Source: JBDREA01 sp043820265 (GTDB lineage Archaea; Altiarchaeota; Altiarchaeia; IMC4; JBDREA01). From it: a DNA stretch of 5,700 nucleotides. Positions 1-5,700 of the stretch are shown here, piece after piece. The stretch lies in NCBI GenBank assembly GCA_043820265.1, contig JBDREA010000073.1, forward strand, positions 1-5,700, written 5' to 3'. The position numbers and the translations under genes were made by a program. Under the pieces are notes generated by a model. The model saw nothing but the letters and a program-made list of their open reading frames with translations, searched no databases and was not told the origin of the DNA. Numbering within the stretch: the first letter of the stretch is position 1; each line of letters starts with the position of its first letter.

Positions 1-1
1 G

Positions 2-1234
2 AGATATTTTATACCAGGTGTTGAAAGCAAAGTATTCGAGGTCGCAGGGAAAAAAGTCGGATTAACGATTTGCGAAGACATCTGGGTAAAAGAAAATCCA
101 GTAACTGAGCTTGTATCCAAGGGAGCTGAGTTGATAATCAACTGTTCGGCTTCTCCGTTTCACGTTGGAAAATTCGATGAGAGAGTAACACTCATCAGCA
201 GGTTGGCAAAAGAAAACAATGTCCCCATCGCCTACGTAAACCTAGTAGGCGGCCAGGATGAACTGGTCTTTGACGGAGCCAGCTTTGTTTGCGATCAAAG
301 AGGGGAGTTGATAGCTTGTGCGAAAAGATTCAACGAAGATTTTTTAGTTAGTGGACTTTCAGAAGATCCGATAAAAATAAAAACAGATGAGATCGCAGAT
401 ATCTATGAAGCACTGGTCCTCGGCCTCAGAGACTATGTCCAAAAAAACGGATTTGAGAAAGTTGCTTTAGGTTTGAGCGGAGGCATCGACTCGGCAGTGA
501 CTGCATGCATAGCTGAAAAAGCGGTGGGCTCAGATTGCGTCCTAGGTGTATCCATGCCATCCGAGCACACATCAGCTGAAAGCATCAAAGACGCAAAATG
601 CATTGCTGAAAATTTGAAAATCGAATTCAAAGTAATTTCAATCGAAGAAATCCAGCGATCGTTTCTAAAAGAATTGGCACCACACTTTAAAGGCACTAAA
701 CCAAATGTGGCGGAAGAAAACCTTCAGGCAAGAATCAGGGCAAACATCCTCATGGCCCTCTCAAACAAGCACGGATACCTGTGTTTAGCCACAGGAAACA
801 AATCGGAGATGGCGGTGGGATACACGACGCTCTATGGAGACATGGCCGGAGGATTCGCTCCACTGGTAGACGTGTCCAAGAAGAGGGTATACCAATTAGC
901 GAACTTTATAAACAAGATTAAAGGAAAAGAGGTAATCCCCCCTAACATCATAAAAAAAGCACCATCAGCAGAACTCAGACCAGGACAACTGGACACGGAT
1001 TCACTCCCCCCATATGAGATACTGGATAAGGTCTTGTATTTGATTGTTGAAGAAAACAAAGGTGCAAAAGAGATAAAATCGCAGGGATTCCCGGATGAGA
1101 TTGTAGATGACACTTTCGCAAGGATCAGAAAAAACGAATTTAAAAGATGGCAGGCTCCGCCTGGTATAAAGATCACCTGGAAGGCCTTTGGCGTGGGAAG
1201 GAGGATGCCTTTGACTAACCGGTTCAGTGACTGA
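2..1234 (+). CDS. nadE: Glutamine-dependent NAD(+) synthetase, C-terminal part (5' end outside window)
   Basis: Catalyses the ATP-dependent amidation of deamido-NAD to NAD in the cytoplasm, with ammonia released from glutamine by an N-terminal nitrilase-type glutaminase domain. The frame is open from base 2, so the gene begins upstream; TTG/ATG codons inside the window are internal. Visible are about 410 residues of a family usually 540-580 long, so roughly 120-150 are missing. The end of the glutaminase domain carries GLTICEDIW, whose Cys (codon 71-73) is the expected nucleophile of the Glu-Lys-Cys triad. The synthetase domain starts near base 390 with the PP-loop motif LSGGIDSAV (473-499), then ATGNKSEMAVGYTTLYGD, GGFAPLVDV, KAPSAELRPGQLDTD and a C-terminus with QAPPGIKIT and FGVGRRMP. 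All are family hallmarks with no missing key residue. The stop TGA is 45 bases before the next likely start. Assignment is firm; the two-domain form is more usual in bacteria than in archaea. Confidence 0.97.
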   Translation, partial: RYFIPGVESKVFEVAGKKVGLTICEDIWVKENPVTELVSKGAELIINCSASPFHVGKFDERVTLISRLAKENNVPIAYVNLVGGQDELVFDGASFVCDQRGELIACAKRFNEDFLVSGLSEDPIKIKTDEIADIYEALVLGLRDYVQKNGFEKVALGLSGGIDSAVTACIAEKAVGSDCVLGVSMPSEHTSAESIKDAKCIAENLKIEFKVISIEEIQRSFLKELAPHFKGTKPNVAEENLQARIRANILMALSNKHGYLCLATGNKSEMAVGYTTLYGDMAGGFAPLVDVSKKRVYQLANFINKIKGKEVIPPNIIKKAPSAELRPGQLDTDSLPPYEILDKVLYLIVEENKGAKEIKSQGFPDEIVDDTFARIRKNEFKRWQAPPGIKITWKAFGVGRRMPLTNRFSD

Positions 1235-1249
1235 ATGGAAAGCTCCTTC

Positions 1250-1259
1250 TTTTATTTTT
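1250..1259 (+). promoter_or_regulatory. T-rich TATA-like element or nadE terminator tract
   Basis: TTTTATTTTT is centred about 25 bases before the ATG at 1280, the distance expected between an archaeal TATA box and the start of a leaderless mRNA. There is no Shine-Dalgarno sequence before that ATG. The tract also lies 16 bases after the nadE stop and, being T-rich on the coding strand, could equally end the nadE transcript, since archaeal intrinsic termination needs only a U-rich stretch. Both roles may apply; the sequence alone cannot decide. Confidence 0.4.
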
Positions 1260-1279
1260 CCCATCTAAATACTTTCCTG

Positions 1280-3391
1280 ATGAATTCAGTCGAAAAAGAA
1301 GCATTGTTTGCAGTTGTATTGCTCTTGTTAGCGAGTTTATACGCTAGTGCCCAAGAACACTCGCTTAGGGAGGTCTGGCAGTACTCTGTTGATGGAGACG
1401 GCCTGGAAGTCTTCATCTACGACCTGGATGATGACGGACTGGGGGAAGTGATATTGGGTTCAGTATACAAAGTTTCTTACGGCAGGTCTTCCACCCTCAC
1501 TGCGCTTGACAGGTCAGGATATGAGAAATGGGATTACAGGATCGCGGGGGAGTTATTCGACCTGGCGATTTCAAACTCTTCGGGGGAAACGCTCGTCTTG
1601 GTCGGGGCGCAAAGCATGGGTTACGCCATCAACCCTTCGGGTGGGGCGGCCTGGAAGTACTTCAACCAGGGAAAGGACATAATATATTTTTACTCAAAAG
1701 ACCTCGACAATGACGGATCAGTAGAGTACATGGCAGGTTCAGCGTCGGGGATTCAAGGAAGCGCTCTCTTACTCATTGACTCACAGGGAAAACCGCTAAA
1801 AACCATAAGGCTTACACACCGCGATGTGCCCAACAGGATTACTTCCTATGACCTAGACTCAGACGGAGTCGAGGAGATAATCGTGGGGGGAATATCCGGA
1901 TCCGTTAACTCGGTGGGAAAAACCTTTGAGAGAGTGGAAAGCGTGGTTTCGGCGGTTTATGCTTTTAACTTTAACGGAACCCAGAGATGGAGGAATGTCT
2001 TGAATTCTGCCGTGACATTTCTTCAGGCGGGGGATTTCAACGGAGATGGGAAAGCAGAGGTGATCGCTGCCTCCAACGACAAATTATGGGCTTTTGACGA
2101 GATTGGAGAGGAGATTTGGACGGCAGATATCGCAGGTTATGTGAGGGACGGATTCATAGGAGACATCAACGGAGACGGAATTCCTGAAATCGTCGTCGCA
2201 TCAGACAGGGTCTACGTGTTTGATTTATCCGGCAATACTATTTGGAGTTCCCAGCGTTTCGGAGAAATCAGGGGGCTTAAACCGGCAGACCTGGATGGCG
2301 ACGGCCTCCCCGAATTAATTGCTGGCTACAGCAAGCTCAGGATTCTTGGCAACAACGGAGAAGTGATAGATACCATCGACGGGCTGGGAAACATAGAAAA
2401 CCTTGCAGTGGGGGACTTGGAGGAAGACGGTTTTCCGGAAATAGCGGTTTCAACCGACAGTGGAATACTTTATCTTATGGAATCAAAGAGTTTCACCCAG
2501 GGAGAGGAGGCAGACAGCTATTACAGAAAAGCCTTGGAGTTCTTCGAAGAAGAAGACTACGAAAAAGCCACTGAATACTCTATAATGGCTACAAACTTGT
2601 ATCAGGCGATGGGGCAGGCCAAAGAGGAATCAAATGCAAAAAAAATAATTGAGCGAATTGATGAGGTAAAGGAGGGCAAAGAACTCTTCACAGACGCATC
2701 AGATGCTTATTCGATTAAATCGTATCAGATCGCTTCCGAAAAAAGCAAAGAGGCCTGGGTTTTGTTCACTAATGCACAATACTCTAAAGGGATCGGTGAA
2801 GCATTTGATATCCTTAACGAGTCCTCCCTTTATGTTTCAGCTTATCAGGCGCTTGAGGTGGCAGAAAATTATTCAGCCGATGAGAAGCATCCTGAAACGA
2901 TTACACTCGGAAGGCAAGCTGCTCAACTCTTTGAACAACTTGGTGAATTCGATCTTATGTCGGATGCGAATTCGCTTGTGAGCAGAGCGGACAAATTCAT
3001 CGCAGCAGCAAACATACTCGAAGACGGGAAGAATTTCTACGCCGACGGAGACCTGGTAAATGCAAAGGGCAGGGCTTTGAGGGCAAGGGAGATATACACT
3101 GAATTAGAAGACGGATCCGGAATCGAAAGAGCTAATGAACTTGCAGAAAGAATCGAGGTAGCTCAAGGAGGCGGAAGTTGGCTTCCAAGTCTCACATTCA
3201 GCTCGATCCATGGGCTTTTGGCGATTGTTTTAATATTATTTTTATTAGTGATATTAGCTGCGGCTGTATTGGTTTATTTATTCATCCGGCGAAGGAGAGG
3301 AAGTAACAGCCACCTTGAGCAGACATACAAGAAAAAGGGATTTAACCCCAAAAAGAAAAGGAAAAAGCATTTAAGTTCACTTAATCCATAG
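1280..3391 (+). CDS. Secreted, membrane-anchored beta-propeller (FG-GAP/VCBS-like) and TPR-like protein
   Basis: A 703-residue predicted type I membrane protein. Residues 1-24 look like a signal peptide (hydrophobic AVVLLLLASLYASA, likely cut before QE), although the n-region is oddly not positive. Residues ~35-400 form a beta-propeller: acidic loops of the form DxDxDGxxE begin near residues 48, 141, 191, 252, 295, 337 and 379 (e.g. DINGDGIPEI, DLDGDGLPEL), with a degenerate one near 94. Most repeats end in a G-x-x-x-W element as in PQQ-like propellers. The loops resemble calcium-binding sites. Residues ~409-634 are helical, with four units of about 54 residues resembling TPRs. A transmembrane helix (~646-669) follows, then RRRR and a 34-residue tail with 13 Lys/Arg, consistent with a cytoplasmic C-terminus. 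I chose ATG 1280 over ATG 1235 because the latter would put 15 extra residues before the signal peptide. Likely role: surface binding, sensing or scaffolding; ligand unknown. Confidence 0.88.
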   Translation: MNSVEKEALFAVVLLLLASLYASAQEHSLREVWQYSVDGDGLEVFIYDLDDDGLGEVILGSVYKVSYGRSSTLTALDRSGYEKWDYRIAGELFDLAISNSSGETLVLVGAQSMGYAINPSGGAAWKYFNQGKDIIYFYSKDLDNDGSVEYMAGSASGIQGSALLLIDSQGKPLKTIRLTHRDVPNRITSYDLDSDGVEEIIVGGISGSVNSVGKTFERVESVVSAVYAFNFNGTQRWRNVLNSAVTFLQAGDFNGDGKAEVIAASNDKLWAFDEIGEEIWTADIAGYVRDGFIGDINGDGIPEIVVASDRVYVFDLSGNTIWSSQRFGEIRGLKPADLDGDGLPELIAGYSKLRILGNNGEVIDTIDGLGNIENLAVGDLEEDGFPEIAVSTDSGILYLMESKSFTQGEEADSYYRKALEFFEEEDYEKATEYSIMATNLYQAMGQAKEESNAKKIIERIDEVKEGKELFTDASDAYSIKSYQIASEKSKEAWVLFTNAQYSKGIGEAFDILNESSLYVSAYQALEVAENYSADEKHPETITLGRQAAQLFEQLGEFDLMSDANSLVSRADKFIAAANILEDGKNFYADGDLVNAKGRALRAREIYTELEDGSGIERANELAERIEVAQGGGSWLPSLTFSSIHGLLAIVLILFLLVILAAAVLVYLFIRRRRGSNSHLEQTYKKKGFNPKKKRKKHLSSLNP

Positions 3392-3392
3392 C

Positions 3393-3402
3393 TAATATAT
3401 AA
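3393..3402 (+). promoter_or_regulatory. TATA-like element upstream of the zinc-ribbon gene
   Basis: TAATATATAA begins two bases after the stop of the propeller gene and is centred about 27 bases before ATG 3424, the archaeal TATA distance for a leaderless start. Read as a bacterial signal it contains a perfect -10 hexamer (TATAAT, 3398-3403) with only a poor -35 match (TTCACT at 3376), and would place the transcript start inside the Shine-Dalgarno sequence, which makes the bacterial reading less likely. Confidence 0.45.
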
Positions 3403-3407
3403 TTCTT

Positions 3408-3414
3408 GAGGTGA
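3408..3414 (+). promoter_or_regulatory. Shine-Dalgarno sequence for the gene at 3424
   Basis: GAGGTGA lies 9 bases before ATG 3424 and is a strong anti-16S match, the only one seen before a gene start in this window. It supports this ATG and suggests that the gene can be translated as a downstream cistron of the propeller gene, whose stop is 32 bases upstream. Confidence 0.7.
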
Positions 3415-3423
3415 CGGGGTAAG

Positions 3424-3849
3424 ATGGCAGCAAAAAAGGAAAAAAGTCCAACAAAGGAAAAAAAGACATCAAAGAAACTGACTGAAGCAGAAAAAGAGGC
3501 GAGAAAAGCAGCTCGTGAATTATCGAGCGAACTGGATTTATCATCTAAGGTGCTGGACGAAGACATAAAAAACAGGCATCACATCTTAAAGGACGAGGAA
3601 GACCTTCACCCGGAAGGCAGAAAAAACCCGAAATTGTTTTATCGCCACTTCGTCATGCGATGCGTGAAATGCAAGGAAGAGATGGGTCAAGGAAAACCAA
3701 GCCACTACCCGCCTAACCAATTGATTTGTGGGTGCTGCAATGAGGTCCATAGAGTAAGAGTGGATTCAAAAGAAAAACACTTTGAAGTGAATTTTCCAGA
3801 CAGCCTAGAGATAATCCAGGACTTAAGCGAAAAAAAGCCCAATAAGTAA
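3424..3849 (+). CDS. Small protein with lysine-rich N-terminus and zinc-ribbon-like C-terminus
   Basis: 141 residues, not recognised. Residues 1-31 are mostly Lys, Glu, Ala, Ser and Thr (KKEKSPTKEKK, then EAEKEARKAARE), probably disordered then helical. Residues ~32-70 are charged with a HH pair at 52-53. The C-terminal half has CVKC (Cys80, Cys83) and, 18 residues later, CGCC (Cys102, Cys105 in CxxC spacing, plus Cys104), followed by short beta-like segments (HRVRVD, HFEVNF). This is the usual layout of a one-zinc ribbon and suggests nucleic-acid or protein binding; that is inference. There is no signal peptide or membrane segment, so it should be cytoplasmic. The good Shine-Dalgarno sequence fixes the start. 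It may share a transcript with the upstream membrane-protein gene, but nothing in either protein shows a functional link. Confidence 0.8.
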   Translation: MAAKKEKSPTKEKKTSKKLTEAEKEARKAARELSSELDLSSKVLDEDIKNRHHILKDEEDLHPEGRKNPKLFYRHFVMRCVKCKEEMGQGKPSHYPPNQLICGCCNEVHRVRVDSKEKHFEVNFPDSLEIIQDLSEKKPNK

Positions 3850-3858
3850 AGTTACCCT

Positions 3859-3907
3859 AAGGGTTTGGGGTTGTAAATCCAAAATCTGCATATTTAGCCT
3901 AAACCTT
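3859..3907. repeat. Imperfect inverted repeat in the intergenic gap
   Basis: The arms AAGGGTTTGGG (3859-3869) and CCTAAACCTT (3898-3907) pair over 10 positions (one G-T) with a single bulged G at 3863, leaving a 28-base loop that contains the TATA-like box of the next gene. An 11-base palindrome, ACCCTAAGGGT (3854-3864), overlaps the left arm, and TTTGG/CCAAA (3864-3868/3879-3883) offers a competing hairpin. No T-run follows, so it is not a classical terminator. It could be an operator or an mRNA structure at the end of the zinc-ribbon transcript, or chance. Confidence 0.35.
3890..3896 (+). promoter_or_regulatory. TATA-like box for the gene at 3924
   Basis: ATATTTA is centred about 31 bases before ATG 3924. 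No Shine-Dalgarno sequence lies between them (the last bases read CCTAATCTAATATT), so a leaderless or nearly leaderless transcript is the simplest reading. The 74-base gap after the previous stop makes an independent promoter here plausible. Confidence 0.5.
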
Positions 3908-3923
3908 CCCCTAATCTAATATT

Positions 3924-5096
3924 ATGCCAGCTCAGAGAAAAAAGATTTCATCAATAAAACCAGATTCAGTAGATGATGCGATTGCTTCCGGTAAATTAAA
4001 ACTTCTGCCGGATCAGCGCTTCAGATTTAGATCTGCCCCTAATATGAGAGATGTGCTCCCTAATGCCACACCAGATCAATTAGATTTATTGATCGACCAA
4101 TATAACTTGAATCGACGCACAGATTTGGGGATAGATAAACATAAAGGGGAAACGGGTGCTTCCGATCGTAGATTAGCCCAAGAAAACAAGGCAATCGCAT
4201 TGCTTGCCGATCAAGACATCACTAGGGGACTAGCTAGAGAATGGAACTCCAGATACGGAGGAGTCTGGACTGCCGGTATAGAATGGGAAACCGGTGCAAC
4301 TCCCCCAGAAAATGAGAAAACGGTCAAGGACTTCACAGATAAACACATCGCTGAGAAAACAGGGTTAAAACAAGAAGAAATAGAAAAAATCATCGAAAGA
4401 TTAAATGACACACAACAAGGATTAGCGCTCATCGGAGACGAGGAAAGAAAAAGATTCCAGCCTCCGCCACCTCTCCCCCACCCTCGAGCCCCAGCTTCCC
4501 CTCCACCTCAAATCCCGGATCCCTCTCCGCTTCCAGAGCCAGAAGTAATCCATCCTTCGGCCCCCCCAGAGAAGTCAACCGGCCTCAAACAGCTCAAAAA
4601 GATCGTAGGAGAGCTGTATCATCGGGCTGAGGCTCACCGACTCCACGAAAAAGCGTCAGCTGAGCACGCGAAGATAAAGAAAAAAGAGAAAGGAGTAAAA
4701 ATCCCGGAATTCGAGGTTCCCAAAGAGGATCTTCCCGAAGGGGTTAAAGAGATCAAGACAAGATTCAACTCAAACATGGATGCCCTCCAACTGACAGTGA
4801 CCTTTGAAAGAGAAATCTCAGAACAAGACTATGAAAAGTTGAGGAAATTGTTTTGGGATGATATTCTGGGAGAAGATATGGGAATTTCATTCAGGGAACC
4901 TCAACCATCAGGTGACTTAACTTACCACCACGTCGATATTCTTCCAAGAACAAAAGAAAACCCGGTACTAACCCTGCTCCAAGGAAGCAAACAAGCAATC
5001 ATCCAACCAAAGAAGGGAAAATATGAAGCACGAGAAGGGAGCTTAGTAGTATTAAACGAATTGATTATAATTATGAAACAAAGAGACTCTACTTGA
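3924..5096 (+). CDS. Unrecognised two-domain protein with proline-rich linker (paralogue 1)
   Basis: 390 residues, family unknown to me. Residues 1-~178 are an N-terminal domain with a basic start (PAQRKKISSIK) and helical, charged segments such as KQEEIEKIIERLND; it also has RYGGVWTAGIEWETG. Residues 180-215 are a linker with 18 prolines in 36 positions, which probably keeps two domains apart. Residues ~219-390 form the second domain: a helix (LKQLKKIVGELYHRA), a Lys/Glu-rich segment, then VPKEDLPEGVKEIKTRFN (from residue 265) and alternating beta and helical segments ending in LVVLNELIIIMKQ. No signal peptide, membrane helix or catalytic motif is visible. The second domain is repeated in the gene at 5132, so this is the intact member of a tandem pair. 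The stop lies 35 bases before the next ATG. ATG 3924 is the first start in this frame and fits the upstream TATA-like box. Confidence 0.85.
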   Translation: MPAQRKKISSIKPDSVDDAIASGKLKLLPDQRFRFRSAPNMRDVLPNATPDQLDLLIDQYNLNRRTDLGIDKHKGETGASDRRLAQENKAIALLADQDITRGLAREWNSRYGGVWTAGIEWETGATPPENEKTVKDFTDKHIAEKTGLKQEEIEKIIERLNDTQQGLALIGDEERKRFQPPPPLPHPRAPASPPPQIPDPSPLPEPEVIHPSAPPEKSTGLKQLKKIVGELYHRAEAHRLHEKASAEHAKIKKKEKGVKIPEFEVPKEDLPEGVKEIKTRFNSNMDALQLTVTFEREISEQDYEKLRKLFWDDILGEDMGISFREPQPSGDLTYHHVDILPRTKENPVLTLLQGSKQAIIQPKKGKYEAREGSLVVLNELIIIMKQRDST

Positions 5097-5099
5097 TAG

Positions 5100-5108
5100 T
5101 TTTTTATT
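5100..5108 (+). promoter_or_regulatory. T-rich TATA-like element or terminator before the gene at 5132
   Basis: TTTTTTATT lies just after the stop of paralogue 1 and is centred about 28 bases before ATG 5132, which has no Shine-Dalgarno sequence. It mirrors the arrangement at 1250-1259 (T-rich tract between a stop and a leaderless-looking start). It could be a TATA box, a U-rich terminator for paralogue 1, or both. Confidence 0.4.
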
Positions 5109-5131
5109 CTTCTCCTTCCGTTATATCCATA

Positions 5132-5608
5132 ATGTCTCCTCAAAAACGAAAAACTACGAGGAATGCGATAAGACCTGAAGACCATACAGGGGAAAGGCCC
5201 GCCGCAAAATCTCCCCAAAGTATAGCGGCCGTGGACCCAGGACTTAAAGGGGCAGCAGAGAGTGCTCCTATTTCTACAACTAAAGACCCGCTCCAACGCC
5301 TCAGGGACGTTGTCAAATGGGCCTATGACCAGGCGAATAATTTTACAGATAAAGCGCATCCAGGGAAGGTAGGATTGTACACAATTGCGAATGAATTGGA
5401 GTGGGGGAAGGAGGGACGAAAGAAAAAACCGAAACCAGTTCTTGGTAAAGGAAAGGACTATGCAGAAAAGCATACGATAAGCGTTCCAAAATCTGAGCTT
5501 CCAAAAGGAGTGGAGAGTATTAAAACCAAATACAATGCTTATGACTCTGATGGAATGCAACTCGAGATAATGTTGGACGAAAGGATCAGCGCGGAGATTA
5601 GGGATTAA
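5132..5608 (+). CDS. Paralogue 2 of the unknown C-terminal domain, interrupted by an in-frame stop
   Basis: 158 residues up to TAA 5606-5608. I chose ATG 5132 over a TTG at 5093 that overlaps the previous gene's stop. Residues 1-~45 are basic and low-complexity (starting MSPQKRKTTRNAIRP) and do not match paralogue 1. From ~50 on the protein parallels the second domain of paralogue 1: PLQRLRDVVKWAYDQA against GLKQLKKIVGELYHRA, and VPKSELPKGVESIKTKYN (from residue 118) against VPKEDLPEGVKEIKTRFN, then a strand ending DERIS against EREIS. The stop falls 6 codons after this, in the middle of the shared domain, aligned with a Lys of paralogue 1. The region downstream remains in frame and alignable, so the 158-residue product is probably not the original protein. 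Function unknown; no signal peptide or membrane segment. Confidence 0.7.
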   Translation: MSPQKRKTTRNAIRPEDHTGERPAAKSPQSIAAVDPGLKGAAESAPISTTKDPLQRLRDVVKWAYDQANNFTDKAHPGKVGLYTIANELEWGKEGRKKKPKPVLGKGKDYAEKHTISVPKSELPKGVESIKTKYNAYDSDGMQLEIMLDERISAEIRD

Positions 5609-5700
5609 CTAACCTCTTTGGATGAGAAAAAACTTGACCTTCCAAAAGGACTTACCATAACCTTTGGCAAACCAATAAGAAGAACTGAGAATACGTTTGC
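5609..5700 (+). pseudogene. In-frame continuation of paralogue 2 beyond the stop codon (runs off window)
   Basis: Directly after TAA 5606-5608 the same frame is open for 30 codons to the window edge. The segment LDLPKGLTITFGKPIRR lines up with ILGEDMGISFREPQPSG of paralogue 1 (same length in this segment), and the whole stretch from DERIS onward needs only one single-residue gap. No start codon or ribosome site marks a separate gene here. It is therefore the severed C-terminal part of paralogue 2, or translated by stop readthrough. Confidence 0.6.

Noticed and set aside
832..1176. 114-codon minus-strand open frame inside nadE
   Set aside because: It is antisense to strongly conserved NadE motifs (GGFAPLVDV, KAPSAELRPG) and its sequence shows no recognisable domain.
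1235..1279. Start of the propeller gene at ATG 1235, directly after the nadE stop
   Set aside because: It would place an extra 15 mainly hydrophobic and aromatic residues before an otherwise standard signal peptide, and no Shine-Dalgarno sequence precedes it. ATG 1280 also fits the TATA-like spacing. Translational coupling to nadE remains a lesser possibility.
2703..2981. 92-codon plus-strand open frame in another phase within the propeller/TPR gene
   Set aside because: The main frame encodes regular helical repeats through this stretch, while the alternative translation is Arg/Leu/Ile-rich with no start signal.
3853..3872. Telomere-like sequence (TTACCCTAAGGGTTTGGGGTT)-type stretch
   Set aside because: It is only one short imperfect occurrence between two prokaryotic-type genes, with no tandem array.
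5093..5131. TTG start at 5093 for paralogue 2, overlapping the stop of paralogue 1
   Set aside because: It would add 13 hydrophobic residues encoded by the T-rich tract, there is no ribosome binding site, and ATG 5132 gives a basic N-terminus like that of paralogue 1.
4922..5560. 212-codon open frame on the minus strand
   Set aside because: It lies opposite the end of paralogue 1 and most of paralogue 2, both of which are supported by their mutual similarity. Its translation is rich in Phe, Arg, Ser and Cys without domain character, typical of an antisense shadow.

Overview
The window looks like a piece of an archaeal genome, although a bacterium cannot be excluded. All genes lie on the plus strand. 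Arginine is often written AGA/AGG and isoleucine often ATA. Three of the four starts that can be judged (1280, 3924, 5132) have no Shine-Dalgarno sequence, but each has an AT-rich, TATA-like element about 25-31 bases upstream, as expected for leaderless archaeal transcripts. No rRNA, tRNA, CRISPR array or transposase is visible. The main counter-argument is the first gene, a two-domain glutamine-dependent NAD synthetase, a form more typical of bacteria.

Layout. Bases 2-1234 hold the C-terminal part (about 410 residues) of nadE; its start lies outside the window. Next, at 1280-3391, is a large type I membrane protein: signal peptide, a beta-propeller of calcium-loop (FG-GAP/VCBS-like) repeats, a TPR-like helical stalk, one transmembrane helix and a short, very basic cytoplasmic tail. 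At 3424-3849 is a small protein with a lysine-rich N-terminus and a CxxC...CxxC zinc-ribbon-like module, possibly read from the same transcript because it has a good Shine-Dalgarno sequence 32 bases after the previous stop.

After a 74-base gap with an imperfect inverted repeat and a TATA-like box come two genes I do not recognise. The first (3924-5096, 390 aa) has an unknown N-terminal domain, a linker that is half proline, and an unknown C-terminal domain. The second (from 5132) repeats that C-terminal domain after a different N-terminal segment, so the two are diverged tandem paralogues. The second is cut by an in-frame TAA at 5606-5608, yet its reading frame stays open and stays alignable to the paralogue up to the window end. 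It is therefore a young pseudogene, a recoded gene or a sequence error.

How they work together. NadE is housekeeping (last step of NAD synthesis) and has no evident link to the rest. The propeller/TPR protein probably faces the outside of the cell as a binding or scaffold protein. The zinc-ribbon protein and the paralogue pair are cytoplasmic as far as their sequences show (no signal peptides or membrane segments) and have no assignable function. The paralogue pair is the least explained part of the window.
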